Part shown: piece by piece, positions 18,257 through 26,230 of the stretch
Numbering within the stretch: the first letter of the stretch is position 1
How the letters are laid out: each line of letters begins with the position of its first letter
Assembly (NCBI GenBank): GCA_964589825.1
Contig: CAZPUS010000007.1
Location: 1-64,000 of the forward strand
Origin: CAZPUS01 sp964589825
GTDB taxonomy: Bacteria > Fibrobacterota > Chitinivibrionia > Chitinivibrionales > WJKA01
Length of the DNA: 64,000 nucleotides
Direction: 5' to 3'
Position numbers and translations under genes: made by a program
The notes under the pieces: model-generated
The model's database searches: none
What the model saw: only the letters and a program-made list of their open reading frames with translations
Told to the model about the DNA's origin: nothing

Positions 18257-18991
18257 ATGACTGGTGTATTCCAATTCAGCAAACCACTGCAACGCTTTGC
18301 CGGCGCCGTTTTCGTGCTGTCCACCACTCTCATTGCCGCACCCAGGATAGAAATAGATGGTGAGAAAAAATTCGATGCCGGGACTATAAACGAGACCGAA
18401 GTTGACGATAAAGTAACACATACCTTTACTATAAAAAATACCGGAAATGAGCCGTTGAAAATATCACAGGTATCGGCAGGATGCGGATGTACGGTAGTCG
18501 ATTATGACAGCCTAATTCCACCCGGCGGCACCGGCAAAGTGACACAGTCGATAGAAAGCAGCAGCCTGCATAACGGCAAATTTGGTAAGGGGATTACCCT
18601 ACATTCGAATGCAAAGAACGAACCTCGGCTTAAACTTTCAATAAGCGGCATTTTTTCGGAAACAATCGCGGTGAAACCCCATTATATCAGGCTGAATAAA
18701 AAAAATGAGAGCGCTGTCATAACCCTGAAAACCCATAAACCGGATATGCGCATCACCGCAGTTGATTTCGAGCCTCGAAAGAAAAATGATAATTCATGGG
18801 CTTCGACATTGCCGGTTCCTATCGATTTTAATGTCAGCGTTAGTGATACGCCGGATGAGGACGGCCGTTATGAATACACGTTAACCGTTTCCTTTAATGC
18901 GAAATACGACGAACGTCGCTATGGCTTTTTAAACATAGAGACAACACATCCGGAAAAACCGATCGTCTCGGTGAGAGGCGCACTCAATTAG
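18257..18991 (+). CDS. DUF1573-domain exported protein
   Basis: A 244-residue protein with an N-terminal signal segment (about 12-29, possible cleavage near IAA|PR) and a DUF1573 Ig-like domain at about 35-135. The family hallmark is a strand-loop with vicinal cysteines: SAGCGCTVVDYDS, with the Pro-Gly turn IPPGGTGKV after it. The rest is a second beta-rich domain. Members are periplasmic or surface proteins of unknown role, frequent in Bacteroidetes and relatives. It is flanked by long intergenic regions and is probably monocistronic. Confidence 0.82.
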   Translation: MTGVFQFSKPLQRFAGAVFVLSTTLIAAPRIEIDGEKKFDAGTINETEVDDKVTHTFTIKNTGNEPLKISQVSAGCGCTVVDYDSLIPPGGTGKVTQSIESSSLHNGKFGKGITLHSNAKNEPRLKLSISGIFSETIAVKPHYIRLNKKNESAVITLKTHKPDMRITAVDFEPRKKNDNSWASTLPVPIDFNVSVSDTPDEDGRYEYTLTVSFNAKYDERRYGFLNIETTHPEKPIVSVRGALN

Positions 18992-19217
18992 GGTGCGACC
19001 CTTACTTCGGTTTTCACCTCCTGTTCTTCACTTTATTGCAGGCAAGATCAAAACCCTGCACGCAGGATTATATACCTTGTAATTCTGCGTTTTTGCAGTG
19101 ATTTTACGTGGCGATGCAGAATAAATTATTTTTACCTAATTTATCTACTTTGTACTGAGCTTCAAAACATTTCCACGCGACACATTTTCATATGCAGTCA
19201 GCGATAACGGCATATAT

Positions 19218-20552
19218 ATGTTCGATGAATTAACCAACAGATTCGACGCAATTTTTAAAAAAGTGAAGGGTCAGGGGACCCTGAACGAAAAAAATATTGC
19301 AGATGCCATGCGAGAGGTCAAACGCGCCCTGCTGGAAGCGGATGTTAACTACCGTGTGGTAAAGGGCTTTGTTGCACAGGTAAAGGAAAAAGCACTCGGA
19401 CATCAGGTTCTTTCAAGCGTTACCCCCGGGCAACAGTTCGTACGTGTCGTACATGATGAACTCGCAACACTCATGGGAGGCGAGGCACAGCCGGAACGAC
19501 TTCACACCAACCGCCTCAATGTATTCGCCCTCGCGGGTCTGCAGGGATCGGGTAAAACCACCACCTGTGCAAAACTTGCCCTTCATTTTCGAAAGAAAGG
19601 GCATCGCCCTTTTCTGGTTGCATGTGACACACACCGCGCAGCAGCAATCGATCAGTTGGAATCGCTTGGCAAATCACTCGACATCCCGGTTTTCTCGAAT
19701 CGCGAAAAAAAACCGGCGACTATTTGCCGCGAAGCACTCAAATACGGAAAAAATGAAGACCTGTCTCTTGCGATCATCGACACTGCTGGTCGCCTCCATA
19801 TAGACGAGACAATGATGCAGGAACTTCGGGAAATAGTGGATATTTCAAATCCCGATCGAATCTATTTCGTTGCCGATGCCATGACCGGGCAGGAAGCGGT
19901 AAATATCGCTTTTCAGTTCAACGAGCAGATAGATTTTTCCGCTTCGATCCTTACCAAAATGGATGCTGATGCGCGCGGCGGTGCGGCACTGTCCGTACTC
20001 TACACCACAGGAAAGCCCATACAGTTTATAGGTACAAGTGAAAAACCGGACGGGCTGGAGCTTTTCCATCCGGATCGTATGGCATCACGGATTCTGGGGA
20101 TGGGGGACGTGGTATCGCTGGTTGAACGGGCGCAGGAATATATAGATGGAGAAAAAGAAAAAAAACTCGAAAAGAAGATAAAACGAAATGCCTTCACTTT
20201 ACAGGATTTTCTCGATCAGCTGAATCAAATTAAAAAAATGGGTTCGCTGGAAGATCTGCTTGGTATGATTCCCGGTATGGGCAAAAAACTGGACGGCATG
20301 CAGATAGACAATTCAGCACTAAAAAAAACAGAAGCGATTATTCAGTCAATGACCCCTAAAGAGCGAGAAAAACCTGCCGTAATCGAGCGTAACCGCAAAC
20401 GCAGAATATCGGCGGGCAGCGGCACCACTGTGCAGGATGTAAACAGATTGCTTAAGCAATTCGATCAGATGAAAAAAATGATGAAGCAAATGCAAAAGTC
20501 CAGCAAAAAGCATCGTACAAACGCTGCCATGCAGCAAATGATGCAAATGTAA
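19218..20552 (+). CDS. ffh: Signal recognition particle protein Ffh (SRP54)
   Basis: The GTPase of the signal recognition particle, guiding membrane proteins to the translocon. The 444 residues comprise the N domain (1-90), the G domain with P-loop GLQGSGKTT (108-116), CDTHRAAA, DTAGR and TKMDADARGG, and the Met-rich M domain (about 300-444, many Met in the final 40 residues). No 4.5S RNA gene was recognised nearby. Its stop is 28 bases before rpsP, so it leads the rpsP-rimM-trmD-rplS operon as in many bacteria. Confidence 0.97.
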   Translation: MFDELTNRFDAIFKKVKGQGTLNEKNIADAMREVKRALLEADVNYRVVKGFVAQVKEKALGHQVLSSVTPGQQFVRVVHDELATLMGGEAQPERLHTNRLNVFALAGLQGSGKTTTCAKLALHFRKKGHRPFLVACDTHRAAAIDQLESLGKSLDIPVFSNREKKPATICREALKYGKNEDLSLAIIDTAGRLHIDETMMQELREIVDISNPDRIYFVADAMTGQEAVNIAFQFNEQIDFSASILTKMDADARGGAALSVLYTTGKPIQFIGTSEKPDGLELFHPDRMASRILGMGDVVSLVERAQEYIDGEKEKKLEKKIKRNAFTLQDFLDQLNQIKKMGSLEDLLGMIPGMGKKLDGMQIDNSALKKTEAIIQSMTPKEREKPAVIERNRKRRISAGSGTTVQDVNRLLKQFDQMKKMMKQMQKSSKKHRTNAAMQQMMQM

Positions 20553-20580
20553 CATTTCATATTATAAAAAGGAGTAGGTT

Positions 20581-20931
20581 TTGTCGGTACGAATACGTCT
20601 GCAACGAGTCGGTCGCAAAAAGGTGAGTAAATACCGCATCGTAGCGGTAGACAGACATGCACGCAGAGATGGTGCGGTACTCGATGTACTGGGAACATAC
20701 GACCCTCAGACACAACCGAAGGAATTCAGCTTTAAAACAGAAAAAACCGCGTACTGGATTAACCAGGGAGCACAACCGAGCCAAACCGTCACTAATCTTT
20801 TGAAGCAGGATCGGTTCGAAGAGAAAATGGAAGCACTTGGAAAAGGTGTAACACCGGATGCAATTTCGATTGAACGAAAACCGGAAAAATCACGAAAGAA
20901 AAAATCAAAAAAGACCAAGGGTGGTGAATAA
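20581..20931 (+). CDS. rpsP: 30S ribosomal protein S16
   Basis: A 116-residue S16 with the family start SVRIRLQRVGRKK and the conserved YRIVAVDRHARRDG segment. The start codon is TTG at 20581, with AAAGGAG eight bases upstream; no ATG or GTG fits. The C-terminus is extended by a Lys-rich tail of about 30 residues compared with the E. coli protein. The final codons overlap the likely start of rimM. Confidence 0.96.
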   Translation: MSVRIRLQRVGRKKVSKYRIVAVDRHARRDGAVLDVLGTYDPQTQPKEFSFKTEKTAYWINQGAQPSQTVTNLLKQDRFEEKMEALGKGVTPDAISIERKPEKSRKKKSKKTKGGE

Positions 20932-21469
20932 CACTGCACAGTCACCTGCACCGGACACATTCACGGCGATAGGACAATTCGGCAGAAGTCTCGGACTGAA
21001 GGGAGATCTGCGGTTGTATCCCTACGGAAATTCGCTACGCTATTTCAAAGCTCCTTTCTACTTCGTGACAGACCCGGATAATCATGCGCCCGAACGATAC
21101 CGGATCACGGCGCTCTCTTTGCGTAATAAAGATTATGCGGTACACATTCAAAGCGTTGATACAAAAGAAGAGGCTGCAAAATTCAGTGGTCATGACGTAT
21201 TCGTCAGACATAGCACTCTTCCTCCGCTGAATGAAAACGAATACTATAATTTCGAACTCAAAGGTATGACTCTCATAGCGGATAAAACGGGAGTGGAACT
21301 CGGCAAAGTAAAGGAAGTATACTCCTTTCCGGCCGCGGATGCACTTCAGTACATTTCCAAAAACCAAACAATGCATTACGTGCCCTTTACTAACAACGCT
21401 ATTGTCAAAGTTGACAAAACGCAGGGCACGATTCTCATCAATGAACACTTTTGCAGCGAAATACTTTAA
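20924..21469 (+). CDS. rimM: Ribosome maturation factor RimM
   Basis: Assists 30S maturation and binds S19. The body begins FTAIGQFGRSLGLKGDLRLYPYG, the normal RimM N-terminus; the C-terminal PRC-barrel part contains YNFELKGMTL and the closing segment THE-to-ILINEHF region. Two adjacent GTG codons at 20921 and 20924 are the only starts that keep the gene outside most of rpsP. The second is chosen (181 residues), overlapping the rpsP stop by 8 bases, with AAGG just upstream. The order rpsP-rimM-trmD-rplS is strongly conserved. Confidence 0.9.
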   Translation: MNNTAQSPAPDTFTAIGQFGRSLGLKGDLRLYPYGNSLRYFKAPFYFVTDPDNHAPERYRITALSLRNKDYAVHIQSVDTKEEAAKFSGHDVFVRHSTLPPLNENEYYNFELKGMTLIADKTGVELGKVKEVYSFPAADALQYISKNQTMHYVPFTNNAIVKVDKTQGTILINEHFCSEIL

Positions 21470-21472
21470 CAC

Positions 21473-22177
21473 ATGACGAGTGGGCGAAAAAAAATCTTCG
21501 ATGTTCTTACCCTGTTTCCCGACATCTTTAACGGGTTCACGAAGGAGAGTATTGTCCATCGTGCGATCGAGGCCGGACTGACAGAGATTTCACTCGATAA
21601 CATCAGAGATTATTCTACCGATCGTCATAAAACGGTCGACGATTATCCGTATGGTGGCAGTTCCGGGATGGTTCTTAAACCGGAACCTCTTGCACGCGCC
21701 ATTACTAATGCCAAAAAAAAACGGCCCGCATACGATTCATGCGTGATTTATCTTTCTCCGCAGGGAACACGGCTTACCCACTCTGTCGTTACGCAGCTTA
21801 TGCAAATCGATCATCTCATCCTGCTGTGCGGGCGATACAAAGACATCGATTACCGAATACGACAGCAGTATGTGGATCGAGAAATCTCCATTGGCGACTA
21901 TGTGCTCTCCGGCGGAGAAATCCCTGCAATGGTGGTCATGGAAGCGATAATCCGACTTATTCCCGGAGCCATAGGCAACAGAGACAGCGCCGAGAATGAT
22001 TCTTTCTATTCCGGTCGGCTCGATTCTTACTATTACACGCGTCCCGAAACCTTCGAAGGGATGCAAGTGCCTGAAATACTCCGCAGCGGAAACCATGAAA
22101 AAATCAGACAATGGCACCTCGATACGGCACGGGAAATGACCGTGTCACGACGCCCCGATTTAAATAAAACCGATTAG
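21473..22177 (+). CDS. trmD: tRNA (guanine-37-N1)-methyltransferase
   Basis: Methylates G37 of tRNAs reading codons that start with C, preventing frameshifts. The 234 residues show SPOUT-family knot features: TLFPDIF at the start, DDYPYGGSSGMVLKPEP, YLSPQGTRLT, LLCGRYKDIDYR and DYVLSGGEIPAMV. It starts 3 bases after the rimM stop. Length and motifs are normal. Confidence 0.96.
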   Translation: MTSGRKKIFDVLTLFPDIFNGFTKESIVHRAIEAGLTEISLDNIRDYSTDRHKTVDDYPYGGSSGMVLKPEPLARAITNAKKKRPAYDSCVIYLSPQGTRLTHSVVTQLMQIDHLILLCGRYKDIDYRIRQQYVDREISIGDYVLSGGEIPAMVVMEAIIRLIPGAIGNRDSAENDSFYSGRLDSYYYTRPETFEGMQVPEILRSGNHEKIRQWHLDTAREMTVSRRPDLNKTD

Positions 22178-22264
22178 TCCATATTTTTTTTATGACATAT
22201 TTATTCATAAAAACTCATTTTATATCTGATAGTTAATTCACCACATAAAACCGGAGGAGTACCC

Positions 22265-22615
22265 GTGAACAGTCAACATATCTTAAAAAGCATCGAGAAG
22301 CAGTACATACAGCAACGCGACGCCGACTTCTCTTCTGGAGACACGGTCGCGGTGGGGCTGCGTATCAAAGAAGGTAACAAAGAACGTGTACAGACATTTC
22401 AGGGTGTGGTTATAAACATGAAGGGACGCGGGAGCGGAAAGACCTTTACCGTGCGTAAATCTTCCGGCATCGGTTATGTAGAGCGTATTTTTCCTCTCTA
22501 CTCTCCTCTTATCAGCGACATTAAAGTAAAACGCAGAGGTAAAGTACGTCGGTCCAAGCTCTACTATCTCAGGGAACGTACTGGTAAGGCGGCACGTATC
22601 AAAGAGAAAAAATAG
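22265..22615 (+). CDS. rplS: 50S ribosomal protein L19
   Basis: A 116-residue L19 with GDTVAVGLRIKEGNKERVQTF, FTVRKSSGIGYVERIFPLYSP and KVRRSKLYYLRE. The start is GTG at 22265, with CCGGAGGAG five bases upstream. It is the last gene of the ffh-rpsP-rimM-trmD-rplS run and is followed by an intrinsic terminator. Confidence 0.96.
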   Translation: MNSQHILKSIEKQYIQQRDADFSSGDTVAVGLRIKEGNKERVQTFQGVVINMKGRGSGKTFTVRKSSGIGYVERIFPLYSPLISDIKVKRRGKVRRSKLYYLRERTGKAARIKEKK

Positions 22616-22650
22616 CTTTACCTGCGTATCCGCATTAAATTATATTAGTA

Positions 22651-22690
22651 AATAAGAGGAGATATACAGCTGTCTTCTCTTATTTTTTTA
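22651..22690 (+). terminator. Intrinsic terminator after rplS
   Basis: An inverted repeat AATAAGAGGAGA ... TCTTCTCTTATT with one G-T pair, a short loop, and a run of seven T at the end. It lies 36 bases after the rplS stop and closes the ribosomal operon. Confidence 0.88.
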
Positions 22691-22819
22691 TCGCTAGAGA
22701 GGTGGCACATCTGCGGGAACACACCGGTACAGGGAGACAGCGGCAACATCGTCGGAGAATGCGGATATCTCTGCGACAATGTCGACATACCGACAACCGA
22801 ATGAACCGACCTTACCGTT

Positions 22820-23812
22820 ATGGCCAGCGAAAAGAGTAAACTCAACCAACGCACGCATGTAACAAGACCCGACATACGCAGTTTCAAGACAGGTACCACA
22901 CTGTTTGAGGAAGGATCTTTTGGCAAGGACATTTTCGTTATCAAAGAAGGCAAAGTCGGAATTTACAAAAACTCGGAAAACGGTGAAGTAGAACTTACCG
23001 AGCTCGGGCCCGGTGACATTGTCGGTGAAATGTCGCTACTTGACAATCTGCCCCGTTCGGCCACGGTAAGGGCAAAAGAAAATACTAAAGCCCAGGTGGT
23101 AACGCAGGCGGCATTTTCTCAGACGCTTCAGAAGACACCAGTGTGGCTTTCCAGCATAATCAAAATTCTGGTGAGCAGATTGCGTGATGCAAACAAGCGC
23201 GTAAACCAGAGCGCGCTTAGCGATCCACTACTGGCAGTGGTGCGGTATATACTTCTACTCTATGAACCATATCAGTATGAATTCCAGGGCGATAACGCGC
23301 TCTCCTACTCTTTGGTATGCAATGAAATCCAATCCGTATGCAAAATACCCCGTTCCCGGGTAACGTCACTTTTATCAAAATGCGAAAAAGCTCGGATTAT
23401 AGAGATTTCGCAGGATACCGATTTTAACAAGCATCTGTGCATCAAGGATATTGAAGTACTCTCGATCTTCGTTCGTTTTCGTACGCTTCGCCAAAAAAAC
23501 GAAAATTTCACGGAGATGAAACTCTCCCAAAAAACAATGGATACACTTCAAAATATCGCCTATGTGGCTCAAAAGTCCGGGACACAGTCACCCGAAGGGA
23601 TCCTACTTCATAAAAGTAAACTTCTGGATGATCTTTCAGGGGCAGACACCTCCGCATTGCAGAAGGATCTCCTCGAGTTGAGAAAAAAAGGTATTATCGA
23701 CCTCTGCGCCGACGGAAATGATGAAACCATAGTCTTCCGACGTGAAACGCTCAACCGCGTAAAAAAAATCCGCTACTGGACTCCCCGATTCGAAGAAATG
23801 GAAGAGGTGTAA
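22820..23812 (+). CDS. Cyclic-nucleotide-binding-domain protein A of a tandem pair
   Basis: A 330-residue protein whose residues about 15-130 form a cNMP-binding domain with the phosphate-binding cassette GDIVGEMSLLDNLPRSATVRA, which keeps the Gly-Glu and Arg-Ser-Ala features of nucleotide binders. The rest (about 140-330) is not a plain Crp helix-turn-helix; one stretch, NEIQSVCKIPRSRVTSLLSKCEKARII, looks like a winged-helix recognition region and a second helical domain follows. It is probably a regulator but could be a non-DNA-binding effector. The next gene, one base after its stop, encodes the same architecture. Confidence 0.8.
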   Translation: MASEKSKLNQRTHVTRPDIRSFKTGTTLFEEGSFGKDIFVIKEGKVGIYKNSENGEVELTELGPGDIVGEMSLLDNLPRSATVRAKENTKAQVVTQAAFSQTLQKTPVWLSSIIKILVSRLRDANKRVNQSALSDPLLAVVRYILLLYEPYQYEFQGDNALSYSLVCNEIQSVCKIPRSRVTSLLSKCEKARIIEISQDTDFNKHLCIKDIEVLSIFVRFRTLRQKNENFTEMKLSQKTMDTLQNIAYVAQKSGTQSPEGILLHKSKLLDDLSGADTSALQKDLLELRKKGIIDLCADGNDETIVFRRETLNRVKKIRYWTPRFEEMEEV

Positions 23813-23813
23813 C

Positions 23814-24839
23814 GTGACGAGTTCTTCCGAATCAAAAAATTCCGCACGTCTGGCAAAAAACAAATACAATTGTCACTTCCCAAAAGGAAGCCTTGTATTT
23901 ATAGAAGGAGAAGCGGGGTGCGAAATGTATATCATTCGCTCCGGTAAGATCCGTATACTTCGCCACGAAGGCTCGCGCACACGTATTCTTGCGACCATTG
24001 GTGCGGGAAGTGTGCTCGGTGAAATGTCCCTTCTCGACCATCAGCCCCGAAGTGCGACCGCACAAGCTGTAGAGCCTGTGAGTGCAACGATGATAGACGA
24101 ACAGGTTTTTACCGCTACCATGAAGAAAATGCCGTCATGGTTTTCAACTATGGTCAAGGTTGTATTGTCCCGTCTGCGTGCGACAATGCAGCGAACAACA
24201 AATGATCTTGTGAAAAAAAACATCGCTTCAGTAATACGCATTATCCACCTGCTTGATTTGCAGACAAACGATACAGACTCCGAACATTTTCTCGAGCTTT
24301 CACAGGTAAAGAACCTGGTCACCGATATCATTGGTCTCGGTGATAACGAAATAGAAAAAATCCTGCTTCATTGTATCCTGAAGCAGCTCTTGGTGGTACA
24401 AAAGGATGAGAATGAAAAAGAATATATCCGGATTCTCAATCCGGCTGTGCTCGAAGTATACATGAACTTTCTGAGAGCCAGACAAAAAGGCAGAAAGTTC
24501 CCGGGAGAGGCTATTTCTGACGATGCATATCAGCTCGCGACAACCATAATGGAAGCGTACACCATTCACGGCAGAAAGATTAAACCGGGGATCTGTGCAG
24601 TCGGAATACCCCAGGTGGAAATCGTGCTTCAGAAGAATGAAAAAGGCAGATACGTCGACCCGAATGTGCTCGATGAGCTGGAGGAGAATAAATTCCTTCT
24701 TGTAAAAAAAGAGAGCACCAAAACCAAGCACGGATCACATACGCGCAAGACATGCGTATTCAATGAATCCACCCTCGAACAATTGCTTCTTCTGGCACAA
24801 TGGATCGATGTATTTCGGGAAGAAGTCGACTTCGAATGA
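23814..24839 (+). CDS. Cyclic-nucleotide-binding-domain protein B of a tandem pair
   Basis: The start is GTG at 23814, one base after the stop of protein A, so translation is coupled. The 341 residues repeat the layout of A: a cNMP domain with GSVLGEMSLLDHQPRSATAQA, followed by helical and winged-helix-like regions and an extra C-terminal domain (about 225-341). The A and B cassettes are nearly alike, pointing to an old tandem duplication with divergence of the C-terminal halves. The ligand may be cAMP, cGMP or another molecule; no cyclase is visible next door, only a GGDEF protein convergent to it. Confidence 0.8.
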   Translation: MTSSSESKNSARLAKNKYNCHFPKGSLVFIEGEAGCEMYIIRSGKIRILRHEGSRTRILATIGAGSVLGEMSLLDHQPRSATAQAVEPVSATMIDEQVFTATMKKMPSWFSTMVKVVLSRLRATMQRTTNDLVKKNIASVIRIIHLLDLQTNDTDSEHFLELSQVKNLVTDIIGLGDNEIEKILLHCILKQLLVVQKDENEKEYIRILNPAVLEVYMNFLRARQKGRKFPGEAISDDAYQLATTIMEAYTIHGRKIKPGICAVGIPQVEIVLQKNEKGRYVDPNVLDELEENKFLLVKKESTKTKHGSHTRKTCVFNESTLEQLLLLAQWIDVFREEVDFE

Positions 24840-24884
24840 TGTTATGCCTATAGGAATGCTTTTTGGGCATTTTGATTTTGTGCG

Positions 24885-26021
24885 CTATCCAGAATTGTGC
24901 GTTTCTACCGTAATCCTCGACCTACCGGAACGTTTTGAGCTGTACATTGCCTCATCCGCACGTTTTATAAGAGATTTTTCTTCATCTCCGGTCATTACCT
25001 GGGCAATCCCGATAGAAAGCCCGGTTTCACCAAATTTATACGAGCCGTATTGTTCCTGAATACGCTGTGCGACCAGCCGTGCCTGTTCACTGTCGGTTTC
25101 AGGCAGAATTACTACGAACTCGTCTCCCCCATAGCGATAGCCGGAGTCGACGTCATTGCGGATACATGTATTTATCACCTTTCCGATGGTTCGCAGTGCC
25201 TTGTCTCCCTGTTGATGCCCGTAACTGTCATTAAATTCCTTAAAATGATCCACGTCTATTAAAATAAGAGAAAAAGGAGTATCGGGATGCCGTTCGAACC
25301 GCTTGAGTTCTTTCCCGATCTGATTGAAAAAATGCCGTGAATTGTACAGGTTTGTCAGGTTATCGGTTATAGCCAGCTTCTCAAGCATCTTGTTCTTTTG
25401 CCATATCTCCATCTCGAGTTTCTTTTTTTCGGTGATATCCTTGGCAGTTCCCACCATACCGATTATCGTGTTATCCGGATTCCTCATCTCGGAAATGCTC
25501 AGGTTCAGATGGATGATTTCCCCTTCTTTGCGTTTCATCGGAATTTCTTCATCCGATGTTTTTCCGTCTTTCAGCAACGCATTCATTATCTTGCGGTAAT
25601 CGGAATCGTTGACAAAAAGAGATCTGAACGATTTGCCGACGACTTCGGTCTGCGTATATCCGAAGTGTATCTGCGATCCTTTATTAAACTTGAGAATAAG
25701 CCCGTCGTTGTCGAGGGTGAAGATTATATCGGTCGAATTCTGCAGTGACGCCTCGAAATATTTTGATATGTTCTGAAACCTGCGGGCCTTTGAATTCGTT
25801 TTTTCAAGTATCGCTCTCTCTTCCCGAATAAATACCCGTATCATTGCAGCAAAGCAGATGCCGACACCTGCCGCCACTATTATACACGCCAGAATCGCCC
25901 ACCACACGTGCGGAAACCACAAGGCAAGTGCCACCGCTGCCAGCAGCAAAAGGTGTATCAGTATCACCCCGGCAATTGTACCGGCAATGATATTATTGCG
26001 TAGTGTTGATGGAATTTTCAT
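24885..26021 (-). CDS. Membrane PAS-GGDEF diguanylate cyclase
   Basis: A 378-residue inner-membrane signalling protein with two membrane helices (about 12-36 and 40-64), a PAS domain (about 86-205, ending in the typical DITEKKKLE) and a GGDEF domain (about 218-378). The active-site motif YRYGGDEF is intact, so it should make c-di-GMP. The usual RxxD inhibitory site just before it reads NDVD, so product inhibition is probably reduced. It is convergent with the cNMP pair and downstream of ligA on the minus strand. Confidence 0.88.
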   Translation of the reverse strand: MKIPSTLRNNIIAGTIAGVILIHLLLLAAVALALWFPHVWWAILACIIVAAGVGICFAAMIRVFIREERAILEKTNSKARRFQNISKYFEASLQNSTDIIFTLDNDGLILKFNKGSQIHFGYTQTEVVGKSFRSLFVNDSDYRKIMNALLKDGKTSDEEIPMKRKEGEIIHLNLSISEMRNPDNTIIGMVGTAKDITEKKKLEMEIWQKNKMLEKLAITDNLTNLYNSRHFFNQIGKELKRFERHPDTPFSLILIDVDHFKEFNDSYGHQQGDKALRTIGKVINTCIRNDVDSGYRYGGDEFVVILPETDSEQARLVAQRIQEQYGSYKFGETGLSIGIAQVMTGDEEKSLIKRADEAMYSSKRSGRSRITVETHNSG

Positions 26022-26230
26022 GGATTAGTTCGCACATTTTTTCGTGTATACCCCGGATACGGATATCAGGGGCCTAAAACACGATTGCATACACTGTGGA
26101 TGTTACATCCCATTCCGTAAGACAGTTTTATCACCGCAGTTGATGGTATTTAACAATCCTGGACTATGCCGGATAAAAACAACATGGCGTATACCCACTA
26201 AATTAATTGATTGCGATACCTGACAACAAA

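Noticed and set aside
18092..18421. Minus-strand frame entering the DUF1573 gene
   Set aside because: It covers the signal peptide region of a supported gene and has no recognisable content.
19082..19122. ATTCTGC...GCAGAAT repeat before ffh as a possible SRP RNA or riboswitch
   Set aside because: Only 7 paired bases over a 27-base loop, and none of the conserved 4.5S RNA bases are present.
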